From Novosphingobium lentum NBRC 107847 (GTDB taxonomy: Bacteria > Pseudomonadota > Alphaproteobacteria > Sphingomonadales > Sphingomonadaceae), in NCBI RefSeq assembly GCF_001590965.1, contig NZ_BCTW01000011.1, positions 62,001-126,000 on the forward strand: a stretch of 64,000 bases of DNA, read 5' to 3'. A program made the translations under genes and the position numbers. Shown here one piece after another: positions 44,480 to 51,569 of the stretch. The notes beneath the pieces are model-generated. The model did not search any database. It was not told where the DNA came from and worked only from the letters and a program-made list of their open reading frames with translations. The stretch's first letter is position 1. Each line of letters begins with the position of its first letter.

Positions 44480-45564
44480 CAGCCGGCGGTGACGGTGATG
44501 CGATGCCAAGCCGTCGAGAGATAGCCGGCGAAGTTCCAGATCGCTTCGGGCCGTTCGGGCTGCATCTGCCCGGCACCGTCGACGGCGCGCACGACCAGGA
44601 CGTGGAGCCCGGGCGAGAGATCGACCGTGACGTGCCACTGCGTCCAGCTCCAGGGTGAATCCGGTTGGCTGGTCAGTTCCGCCTGCAGCCAGTCGGTGCC
44701 GTCATTGACGGAGACCTCGACGCGCGAGACCGCTCGGCCGAAGGCGACCGCATAGCCCGCGATTTCGCATGCGCCGGCGCCGATATGCGCGCCGTCCACG
44801 GGGGCGCAGATCGCAGCGTTGAGCGGCATCTCCTCGATCGTCAGGCCCCGGTCCCAATCCGCGTCCTCCTTCGCTACCGACGCCGGAAAGAGCTTGTAGT
44901 CCTTGGCCTGGATCGGCGCATCGGACGGGCGATCGCGCACCTCGATGCGCGTCAGCCACTTGGCGCTACGAACGCCCGCATAGCCCGGCACGACGAGCCG
45001 CAGCGGTGCGCCATGTTCGGGGGCCAGCACCTCGCCGTTCATGCCCCAGGCGATGAGCACGTCCGGCTCTAGCGCCTTGGCGATCGAGATCGAGGCACCG
45101 AACGGCGCCGTCTCACCATCGACATCCACGTCGTCGGCCCCCGTAGTGCCGACGAACGACGCGCCATCTTGGATGCCGGCCGCGGCGAGTACGTCGCACA
45201 GTGCGACGCCGGTCCAAGCCGCATTGCCGATCGCGCCCACGTCCCAGGGATCGCCCGAAGTCTTTTCCACGTCTTGAAGATGTGCCCGACGATTGCCGGC
45301 GCACTGCATGGTCGCGGTCACTGTCCGGGTCGCAAATGCCGTTTGAAGTTCGGCGACCGTGTAGGAGCGCGGGCGGTCGACCAAGCCGTCCAGCGCTATA
45401 CGATGATCGTCGGCCAGCTCCGGCGTAGGTCCGTGACTGCGGATGTAGAAATTCGCCTGCGGCGTCAGGAAGGACGTGATCAGTTTATCCGGAGGCGTTT
45501 CCGCATTGAGCGGCTCCGGACAGCGGAGGATTAGATTCTGTTCGGCGCGATCGGATGCGGTCAT
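44479..45564 (-). CDS. Sulfite oxidase-family molybdoenzyme without a leader
   Basis: 361 residues. It has the sulfite oxidase fold with Mo-ligating Cys88 in TATMQCAGNRRA, substrate segments WGMNGEVLAPEHGAPLRL and VVPGYAGVRSAKWLTRI, and a C-terminal Mo-co dimerisation domain (VEVSVNDGTDWLQAELTS). There is no Tat or Sec signal, so it is probably cytoplasmic, unlike the SorA-like enzyme in the same transposon. Its electron acceptor is unknown; no cytochrome gene is adjacent. Coupled to the DUF202 gene. Confidence 0.87.
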   Translation of the reverse strand: MTASDRAEQNLILRCPEPLNAETPPDKLITSFLTPQANFYIRSHGPTPELADDHRIALDGLVDRPRSYTVAELQTAFATRTVTATMQCAGNRRAHLQDVEKTSGDPWDVGAIGNAAWTGVALCDVLAAAGIQDGASFVGTTGADDVDVDGETAPFGASISIAKALEPDVLIAWGMNGEVLAPEHGAPLRLVVPGYAGVRSAKWLTRIEVRDRPSDAPIQAKDYKLFPASVAKEDADWDRGLTIEEMPLNAAICAPVDGAHIGAGACEIAGYAVAFGRAVSRVEVSVNDGTDWLQAELTSQPDSPWSWTQWHVTVDLSPGLHVLVVRAVDGAGQMQPERPEAIWNFAGYLSTAWHRITVTAG

Positions 45565-45865
45565 GCAAGCGGCCTACCATGATGAAATCAATAGCGAAAT
45601 TGATCGTTTGGCTGGACGATGTCACCCAGACTCTTTCGATAGCCTATCCCTTTCTAGACGGGGGGAGCGATCGCCATGCCGTCGCGCAAGAGGCGCCGAG
45701 TGCAAGACAGCCTTTCCCGTAGATCGACTCAATGTGGCTGAGCTTGCTACGACGGCTTTGTCCCAAAAGTCGTCGCTAGGCACCAGGGATGACGGAAAAC
45801 CCTATCGCCATCGCAGATGCGCGACAAACGGGTGTTTCCCGACACCCGGAGCGGGGCTGTCGGCG
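45565..45865. other. Upstream region of the leaderless sulfite oxidase, to the transposon end
   Basis: About 300 bases with no supportable gene. It should hold the promoter of the 45564-44039 gene pair. I see no clear operator. Confidence 0.4.
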
Positions 45866-45903
45866 CTTAGCGTATATTTGGGTCTGTTCTATGTACCGAC
45901 CCC
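45866..45903 (-). repeat. Right terminal inverted repeat of the transposon
   Basis: 38 bases, the reverse complement of the left repeat except at two positions. It abuts codon 14 of a truncated dmeF-like gene. Confidence 0.92.
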
Positions 45904-45945
45904 ATGGTCGTGCGTAAAGGCATCAATGTCGCGGGTCGTCGTCAA
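45904..45945 (-). pseudogene. 5' fragment of a second dmeF gene, cut by the transposon
   Basis: Reading leftward from TTG 45945, ten bases after the dmeR paralogue stop, the frame encodes about 14 residues ending RDIDAFTHDH and then meets the transposon repeat. This aligns with PEIEAVAHDH at the N-terminus of DmeF (6898-7827), and the position, nine to ten bases after dmeR, is the same. The rest of the gene is not at the other end of the transposon. The residual peptide would be non-functional. Confidence 0.65.
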
Positions 45946-45955
45946 TATCTGAGCC

Positions 45956-46231
45956 TTATTTGGCGTAGCGGCGTATGACCGCGATCAATTCTTCTGCGCC
46001 GGCAGAGCGATCCTCGGGAGAGAGGTCAGGGTCCGCTACATGAGCTCGGACATGCTCTTCAATAATCTCGTCCATGAGACCGTTCATGGCGCCCCGTGTC
46101 GCTGCGACGAGATGCAGCGTCGTCGAGCAATCCGTGCCTGCCGCCAGCGCTTTCTCGATCGCTTTGACCTGGCCTGCGATCCGGCGGACCCGCTTCAGAA
46201 GTTCGTCATTGCTAGTTACCAGATGTCCCAT
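45956..46231 (-). CDS. Second RcnR/DmeR-type metal repressor
   Basis: 91 residues, the same length as DmeR at 7837-8112 and clearly paralogous but diverged. His3, Cys35, His60 and His64, the Ni/Co ligand set of RcnR, are all kept. Its own exporter gene is cut directly downstream by the transposon, so this repressor may now act only on itself or in trans on the intact dmeRF operon. A similar operator precedes it. Confidence 0.9.
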   Translation of the reverse strand: MGHLVTSNDELLKRVRRIAGQVKAIEKALAAGTDCSTTLHLVAATRGAMNGLMDEIIEEHVRAHVADPDLSPEDRSAGAEELIAVIRRYAK

Positions 46232-46234
46232 AGG

Positions 46235-46255
46235 ATACCTACCTACCCTATCTAT
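46235..46255 (-). promoter_or_regulatory. Operator of the second dmeR
   Basis: ATACCTACCTACCCTATCTA and the next base match 8116-8136 at 18 of 21 positions, at the same distance from the start codon. Shared recognition by the two repressors is possible. Confidence 0.55.
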
Positions 46256-46258
46256 ACC

Positions 46259-46591
46259 ACGAACAAAAGGATGCTTTAATATCGCTTTGACCGCGGCCTA
46301 AGTGTCACTGCAGCCTCCAATATGCATGGCATCCTGCCAGTGGTGCTGCGGATCGCAGAATGAAAGCGCTACCTCCCACCCGCACCACTGCGTGAACTCG
46401 CACATGGCAACGGAAACCGATTCCCTGTGATCTGCCGGTCATGCGCATGCTTGAGAATGAGGAGGGACATCGTACCACGGCGACTTCAGCATCGTCGGAT
46501 GGCGTACACCGGAGAGCGGGCACCCACGCTGGGATGCGTGCCCAAACACCACCAGGATTTGTCCAGTAGCGCCCCGCACCAGGGGCCCCTG
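46259..46591. other. Intergenic stretch without a supported gene
   Basis: About 330 bases. Reading frames here have no ribosome site and unlikely composition. Nothing recognisable apart from the dmeR promoter at its left edge. Confidence 0.35.
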
Positions 46592-46990
46592 TCATTCAGG
46601 TCGCGCTGTGACAGGCTCGATGCTGATTGTCGCTATTGCCGATGGATCACTGACTCTCAAAAACGCCGAGAAATATGCCAACCGAAAACGGCGGGTCATG
46701 AATTCTCCCCAAGTCGCTTTCACGGCCGCGATGATGCTCCCGGATCGGTCACGTGCTATTACTTCAAGATGACCGGGCACCGCTCCCGCATAACCATTTG
46801 TCCTGCGCACGTCTCCGCCAATTAGAATGCCGTCCTTTTTGCGGTGAGCGGTCGCGCGCACGACTACTATATCTGCATTTGATACCAACCGGATGGCGTC
46901 ATCATGAGCCGCTGCTGTAACGCACCCTGTAAGAGTCATCGCAAGTATTGAAATCACAAAAAAGTCTCGAATTTCGTACGGCCTGATCAT
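46592..46990 (-). CDS. Small lipoprotein of unknown function
   Basis: 132 residues. A signal sequence with lipobox LTGC (Cys near residue 22) is followed by a beta-rich domain with regular V-x-V strands (ADIVVVRATAHRKKDG, GHLEVIARDRSGSIIAAV). ATG 46990 has GGAG eight bases upstream. The gene is less GC-rich than its neighbours, hinting at separate acquisition. It lies between the COG4705 paralogue and the second dmeR on the same strand. No family recognised. Confidence 0.6.
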   Translation of the reverse strand: MIRPYEIRDFFVISILAMTLTGCVTAAAHDDAIRLVSNADIVVVRATAHRKKDGILIGGDVRRTNGYAGAVPGHLEVIARDRSGSIIAAVKATWGEFMTRRFRLAYFSAFLRVSDPSAIATISIEPVTARPE

Positions 46991-47103
46991 GATTAGAACT
47001 CCAATTGGGAGCAATAGCGCCAGCACTATGGGAAACGACACCGCCTCTTGAAGGTGAGCTTCCAGGCCAAGTGTTGCCACCGATGGACTGGGCAGCGAAG
47101 TGC

Positions 47104-47886
47104 TTACGAGCCTGTCTTTCGCTCTTCGCCGGGGTGGCGCCCCGCCCTTTGCGGGAGCAGCAGGATACACCCGACAATGACAATGGCGAGGACAGCTGAC
47201 GCGAGCGGACGACTGAACGCAAGCCCGCCTTGGTTGAGGGGCTTATCGAGCAAATCACCCACGGTCGCGCCAAGCGGCCGGGTAAGAATGAACGCTGCCC
47301 AGAAGAGAAAAACCCGAGACACGGTTGTCCAATAATTGGCGGCAACGAGCAGCAGCAGCCCGGCGGCAAACACCACCGCCCCACCCTCGTAACCGAGCCC
47401 GGCGTCAGCGATCCAGTCGCCCAGAGCGGTGCCGAGCGTCTGGGAGAAGGTGATGGTGACCCAGTAGAAAATCTCCGCCTTCGGCGTCCGAACCGTGTCC
47501 ACCGAGACCGATCCGAGCGTGAAATGCCAGACCGCGAGCGAGCCCAACACACAGATGAGGAGCAGAGTCGCACCACCGGGATAGCCGATGCCCAGAGACC
47601 GATCGGCAAAGTCGGCCATCGTCGTTCCCGCAGTGGTGGAGGTTATGATGGTCGCCCAATAAAGAGCGGGATGGAAACGTGTCGCCTTGATCTGCCACAC
47701 GACAAAGACAACCAAAAGCGTCGCGAATATCGCAGTCCCGACCAGATAGCCGAGCTTCATGGTCATGCTCACCGTGTCGCCGCCGGTCTCACCAAGCGTC
47801 GTTGCCAAGATTTTGATCATCCAGAAAGTCAGTGTGACTTCTGGTACCTTGCTCAAGGCAATTTGCGCGTCGGTTTGGTTCGCCAT
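47104..47886 (-). CDS. COG4705-type four-repeat membrane protein, second copy
   Basis: 260 residues. It is a diverged paralogue of the protein at 6089-6865, with the same four repeat motifs (TTLGETGGDTVSMTM, STTAGTTMADF, SQTLGTALGDW, TRPLGATVGDL) and about eight membrane segments. The ATG at 47886 has GAAGGAG upstream. Here it lies before the dmeR paralogue, not after dmeF as in the first cluster. Function unknown; repeated association with dmeR genes suggests cation homeostasis. Confidence 0.8.
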   Translation of the reverse strand: MANQTDAQIALSKVPEVTLTFWMIKILATTLGETGGDTVSMTMKLGYLVGTAIFATLLVVFVVWQIKATRFHPALYWATIITSTTAGTTMADFADRSLGIGYPGGATLLLICVLGSLAVWHFTLGSVSVDTVRTPKAEIFYWVTITFSQTLGTALGDWIADAGLGYEGGAVVFAAGLLLLVAANYWTTVSRVFLFWAAFILTRPLGATVGDLLDKPLNQGGLAFSRPLASAVLAIVIVGCILLLPQRAGRHPGEERKTGS

Positions 47887-47921
47887 GCCATGTGGCTCCT
47901 TCGTGGCAGGCTGATCCATGC

Positions 47922-48944
47922 TTACTTAACTGGATCATAGATGAGCGCGCGAACGGTTCCCGGCCGCACATGCGGGCGGCCACCCGGTGTCGCGCTGGGA
48001 TCGGTCTCGGCGGCGATAACGAACAGCCGTCCTGTCGCCGGGTCGAGGGTCATCGTCCTGCCGCTCACTGCCGTATGTATCGGCGCGCGCGCAGTATATT
48101 CGTCAGCGGAGGTTTGCTGGTAGATAGTGACCGTCCCATCGCGTCCGTTTGAACTGAACACCCGCATCCGTACGGGATCGAAGGCAACCGCGTCGCTTCC
48201 TGCGCCAATAGCAAGATCCGCAACGACATGCCCGGTATGCGCATCGACCACCATCATCCGGGCGTTAGCGCACCCCATGAACAGGCGCTGCCCTGCCTTG
48301 TCCAGCGCAAGACCATGCGGGCTCTTGCAATTCGGCGTCGGCCAGCGCGCCGCGATCTTATTGGTGCGCGCATCAATCTCAAGAACGTCGCTGTTGGCTT
48401 CGCCCGCCACGAAGACGTGACCTTGATCGTCCGCAGCGGCATATTCCATCTTTTCGCCTGCGTTAATCGTCGCAATCGCTTTCTGCTGCACCGGATCGAT
48501 CACGGTTACGGTACCTGGGTCGCCCTCGATCACGAATATATGCCCGGTAGCGGGATCACGGACCATGCCATCGGCATCCGCCCCCGCGGGGATACGGCCA
48601 ATTACCTTCAACGTTTTGAGGTTGAACGCGACAGCCTCCCCCTTCTCGCCGTCGTCCGTAAAGCCGAAGCCATCGCGCGCCGATATAGCGGTGCCATGGG
48701 TGCCGCCCGCTATCCCCTCAACCTGTCCGATAACCACTCCTGTCTGCGCATCGAGAACGGTGAGCCAATCGCCGTGCGCCACGTAGACCCGCTTCGTAGG
48801 ACCATCGAACACGGCATAATCCCACCGGTCTGGAGACCCGAGCGCGATGCTGTTCGTCAACGAATAGTCCAAAACCGCATCGGCATGGGCGGCCCCAGCC
48901 AGCGCGGTTGCGGCAAACACGACGGCGATGATCGAAGATTTCAC
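47922..48944 (-). CDS. Secreted YncE-like beta-propeller protein, third copy
   Basis: 340 residues. A signal peptide ends at AGAAHA. Blades follow the YncE pattern: RVYVAHGDWLTVLDAQTG, HIFVIEGDPGTVTVIDPV, HVFVAGEANSDVLEIDART and RVFSSNGRDGTVTIYQ. It is of the short YncE type, distinct from the two propeller proteins in the transposon. It lies 35 bases before the COG4705 paralogue and may be co-transcribed. Ligand unknown. Confidence 0.83.
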   Translation of the reverse strand: MKSSIIAVVFAATALAGAAHADAVLDYSLTNSIALGSPDRWDYAVFDGPTKRVYVAHGDWLTVLDAQTGVVIGQVEGIAGGTHGTAISARDGFGFTDDGEKGEAVAFNLKTLKVIGRIPAGADADGMVRDPATGHIFVIEGDPGTVTVIDPVQQKAIATINAGEKMEYAAADDQGHVFVAGEANSDVLEIDARTNKIAARWPTPNCKSPHGLALDKAGQRLFMGCANARMMVVDAHTGHVVADLAIGAGSDAVAFDPVRMRVFSSNGRDGTVTIYQQTSADEYTARAPIHTAVSGRTMTLDPATGRLFVIAAETDPSATPGGRPHVRPGTVRALIYDPVK

Positions 48945-48987
48945 GCAATGGCTCCTTGTACCCTGACAGTCGAATTTACTTGTATGG

Positions 48988-50355
48988 TCACGCGACGGCG
49001 GCGAACCGTAGCCGAACCCGCAACCCGGGTTCGTTGTCCTCGATCATCAGCTCTGCGCCGTGCAACGCGGCGATTGAAGCGACCAACGCCAGTCCCAGGC
49101 CCGCGCCAGGCGTATGCCTGCTTTGGTCGAGGCGATAGAATCGCCGGAGAATCTTGCCACGCTGATCGGCAGGTACGCCCGGCCCATTGTCCGCGACGGT
49201 AACAACCGCACACGCAGCCTCCTGGTGAAGAGCGATCGTGATATTCGTGCCTTGGGGCGTGTGGACAAGCGCGTTGTCGATCAGGTTGGTGAGCAGCTGG
49301 GCAAGCAATTCGGCGTCACCGAGGACCGCAACACCCTCATCAATCGAGGCTCGCAACGACTTGCCTGCGTCCTCGGCGACGGGCTGGTACGCTTCAGATA
49401 TTCGACCCAACAATTCGGAAAGATCAATATGAGCAAGGTCGCGTCGCTCACCGCCTTCAATCTGGCCAATTCGAAGCAAGGCCCTGAATATGACATGTAT
49501 CTCGTCGATCTGAGCTAAAGCCCCCGCGATGCCAGCCTCGTAGGCAGCCTCGGAATTATTGCCCTGCATCGCCTCCAGGCGCTGTTGAAGGCGGGTAAGC
49601 GGCGTCCGCAGGTCATGGGCGACATCAGTCGATACCTGCTGAAGCCCTTCCATCAACGCGGCGATCCGGTCCAGCATCGCATTGAGGTTCGTGGACAAGT
49701 GATCGAACTCGGCACTCATGCCGATCGCGGGCAAGCGTTCGGCCATGTCTCCCGACATGATCCGGGCCACCGCGCCGTTAACGCGATCAAGCCGGCGCAG
49801 GAACATCAGCCCGATAAAATAGCCGCCGATCAGCGCCAGGACGGTCAAGGCGATGCTCGATCCGATCGTGAATGCAACAAGGCGCTGCCGAACCCGCTGT
49901 ACGTCGAATGTATCGGTTGCCACCACCAGCAGCGAACCGTCCGACAGCCGCGTCCCTAGGGTCTGGAACGTCTCGGGATCGCCCGACTCACCAGGTTGAG
50001 GCTTGTCGTCCACAAAAGTCACCTGCCCCCAACCCTTCCGGGCGGCCGTCAAAGGCAAATCCCCCGCCAGATGCTTGTTGCCCGCGTCTAGAAGCAGAAA
50101 GTGAAACGGTTGCTCGAAAGCTGATCGCTGGCGACGGCGGATGCTATCGATCACCTCCTGCTTGCCACCATCTGGCCAATCCTCGGTCAGAATGGCTGTT
50201 TCAGATCGAAGCCCAACTGCCGTCGCCTCGGCCGCATAGGCGCGAAGCGAATGTTCGACGATCGTCAGCAAGACGATCGACCCCACAGCGAACAGGCCTG
50301 CAATCAGCAAAGCAAAGCGAAAAGCGGCGCTGTTGAAGGAGCTTGATTTTTTCAT
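48988..50355 (-). CDS. Sensor histidine kinase
   Basis: 455 residues. Two membrane segments flank a periplasmic sensor domain of about 130 residues, followed by a HAMP region, the phospho-acceptor AHDLRTPLTRLQ, N-box LTNLIDNALVHTP, G1 VADNGPGVP and G2 GAGLGLALV. ATG 50355 overlaps the response-regulator stop by four bases. It is divergent from the PepSY gene and the RND pump, which are its likely targets. The signal is unknown; metals are a guess. Confidence 0.92.
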   Translation of the reverse strand: MKKSSSFNSAAFRFALLIAGLFAVGSIVLLTIVEHSLRAYAAEATAVGLRSETAILTEDWPDGGKQEVIDSIRRRQRSAFEQPFHFLLLDAGNKHLAGDLPLTAARKGWGQVTFVDDKPQPGESGDPETFQTLGTRLSDGSLLVVATDTFDVQRVRQRLVAFTIGSSIALTVLALIGGYFIGLMFLRRLDRVNGAVARIMSGDMAERLPAIGMSAEFDHLSTNLNAMLDRIAALMEGLQQVSTDVAHDLRTPLTRLQQRLEAMQGNNSEAAYEAGIAGALAQIDEIHVIFRALLRIGQIEGGERRDLAHIDLSELLGRISEAYQPVAEDAGKSLRASIDEGVAVLGDAELLAQLLTNLIDNALVHTPQGTNITIALHQEAACAVVTVADNGPGVPADQRGKILRRFYRLDQSRHTPGAGLGLALVASIAALHGAELMIEDNEPGLRVRLRFAAVA

Positions 50356-51032
50356 GGCGGCGACGCTTCGATCCGGTAACCGGAGCCGCGAACCGTGTGA
50401 ATGAGGTCCGCGCCAAACCCGCGATCGATCTTCGCCCGCAAACGGCTCATGTGGCTCTCGATAAGATTCGTCTGTGGGTCGAAGTGAAACGACCACACAT
50501 TTTCAAGCATCATCGTTCGGGTCACGACTTCGCCCTTGTGGCGTAAGAGATATTCGAGGAGCTTCATCTCCTGGGCCTGTAACTCGATGCGGCGTCCCGC
50601 GCGGCTTACCGTCCTTTTCAGGAGGTCCAGCTCCAGGTCTCCCACCCTCAGCATCGTGATGGCATCGACAGAGGGCGGGCGCCGGGCGAGCGCCGCCACG
50701 CGGGCGACAAGTTCGGTGGTCGCAAAGGGCTTCACCAGATAATCATCAGCTCCGCCCTCGAGGCCTTCGACCCGATCCCTGATGCCGTCCATTCCGGTCA
50801 GCAGGATGGCAGGCGTGGAGACGCCTTGAGCGCGCAGCTGCTTCAACGCGGAGAGGCCATCAAGTTCTGGCACCATGCGGTCAAGAATGATGACCGAGTA
50901 TTCGTTGCTACTCGCAAGAAATACTGCATCCAGTCCGGTCAAACATATATCGACGACATGGCCGGCCGCGGTCAGAGCCTTCTCAATATGCGAACGTGTC
51001 GCATCGTCATCCTCGAGTAACAGCAGCTTCAT
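50352..51032 (-). CDS. OmpR-family response regulator
   Basis: 226 residues. The receiver domain has the acidic pocket LLLEDDDA and the phospho-acceptor aspartate in VIILDRMVPELDG, the Thr in LLTGMDG and Lys in YLVKPF. The C-terminal winged helix (ELQAQEMKLLEYLLRHKGEVVTR) ends at VRGSGYRIE. Coupled to the kinase. It probably binds the palindromic divergent promoter at 51095-51108. Confidence 0.93.
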   Translation of the reverse strand: MKLLLLEDDDATRSHIEKALTAAGHVVDICLTGLDAVFLASSNEYSVIILDRMVPELDGLSALKQLRAQGVSTPAILLTGMDGIRDRVEGLEGGADDYLVKPFATTELVARVAALARRPPSVDAITMLRVGDLELDLLKRTVSRAGRRIELQAQEMKLLEYLLRHKGEVVTRTMMLENVWSFHFDPQTNLIESHMSRLRAKIDRGFGADLIHTVRGSGYRIEASPP

Positions 51033-51094
51033 CGTCAGGGCCGCCTTCCTTAAGCGAGTGCGCCTATGGTGCTAATGAATCTTCGCCGCACAAG

Positions 51095-51108
51095 TTAGGA
51101 ATTCCTAA
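51095..51108. promoter_or_regulatory. Perfect palindrome in the divergent promoter
   Basis: TTAGGAATTCCTAA is a 14-base perfect palindrome between the response regulator (start 51032) and the PepSY gene (start 51185). It is a candidate site for the response regulator. Confidence 0.45.
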
Positions 51109-51184
51109 TGTCCAATTGAGCTTCCGCGAATGTAGAAGGGTGTAGTCCGGATCACAGAGGCAATGAAGCCTCAGGAGAATGACG

Positions 51185-51493
51185 ATGCGTAACTATCTCA
51201 TCGCGCTGGCCGCTACCACGCTGGTTGCGAGCGGCGCGCAGGCGGCGCCCAGGCACATGGCAGGGTCCGAGCTTATGTCGACGGCGAAGGTGTCCTTGGC
51301 GACGGCGCGGGCAACAGCGCTCCACGCGCGGCCCGGCAGGATCACGGACCAGGAGCTGGAAAAGGAAGCGGGCGGCACGGGTCTGCGTTACTCCTTCGAT
51401 GTGGTGAGCCATGGCAAGACCTATGAAGTCGGCGTCGATGCGACAACCGGCAGGGTCCTGGAGAACCAGGCCGAAGGTGCGCACCCCGAATGA
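51185..51493 (+). CDS. Small periplasmic PepSY-domain protein
   Basis: 102 residues. A signal peptide (MRNYLIALAATTLVASGAQA) precedes a single PepSY domain: VSLATARATALHARPGRI, then YSFDVVSHGKTYEVGVDATTG, ending TGRVLEN. ATG 51185 has AGGAG seven bases upstream; ATG 51179 is too close to it. PepSY genes often stand beside two-component systems sensing metals or envelope stress. It is the first gene facing the regulator and probably a target. Confidence 0.87.
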   Translation: MRNYLIALAATTLVASGAQAAPRHMAGSELMSTAKVSLATARATALHARPGRITDQELEKEAGGTGLRYSFDVVSHGKTYEVGVDATTGRVLENQAEGAHPE

Positions 51494-51569
51494 GCACACC
51501 TTATAGCTGATCGCAGCATTGCACGCTGCGAGGCCCGGGTCGAAGGCACGGCGCTGAACGGGAGGACCA

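Larger units (their letters stand above)
29812..45903. mobile_element. Tn3-family transposon, 16.1 kb, with sulfite/redox cargo
   Basis: The ends are 38-bp inverted repeats starting GGGGTCGGTACATAGAAC and ending ATACGCTAAG, alike at 36 of 38 positions. tnpA and tnpR lie at the left end, with a res region upstream of tnpR, then cargo from 33633 to 45564. The bases flanking the ends differ (AACCT at 29807-29811, ATGGT at 45904-45908), so there is no 5-bp target duplication. The right end interrupts a dmeF-like gene. Adjacent deletion or recombination between two copies after insertion would explain the mismatch. Confidence 0.88.

Noticed and set aside
29807..45908. A 5-bp target duplication flanking the Tn3 element
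   Set aside because: The flanks are AACCT and ATGGT; they do not match in either orientation.
46305..46595. A 96-codon minus-strand frame between the second dmeR and the lipoprotein gene
   Set aside because: Arg/Cys/Gly-rich composition, no ribosome site and no motif.
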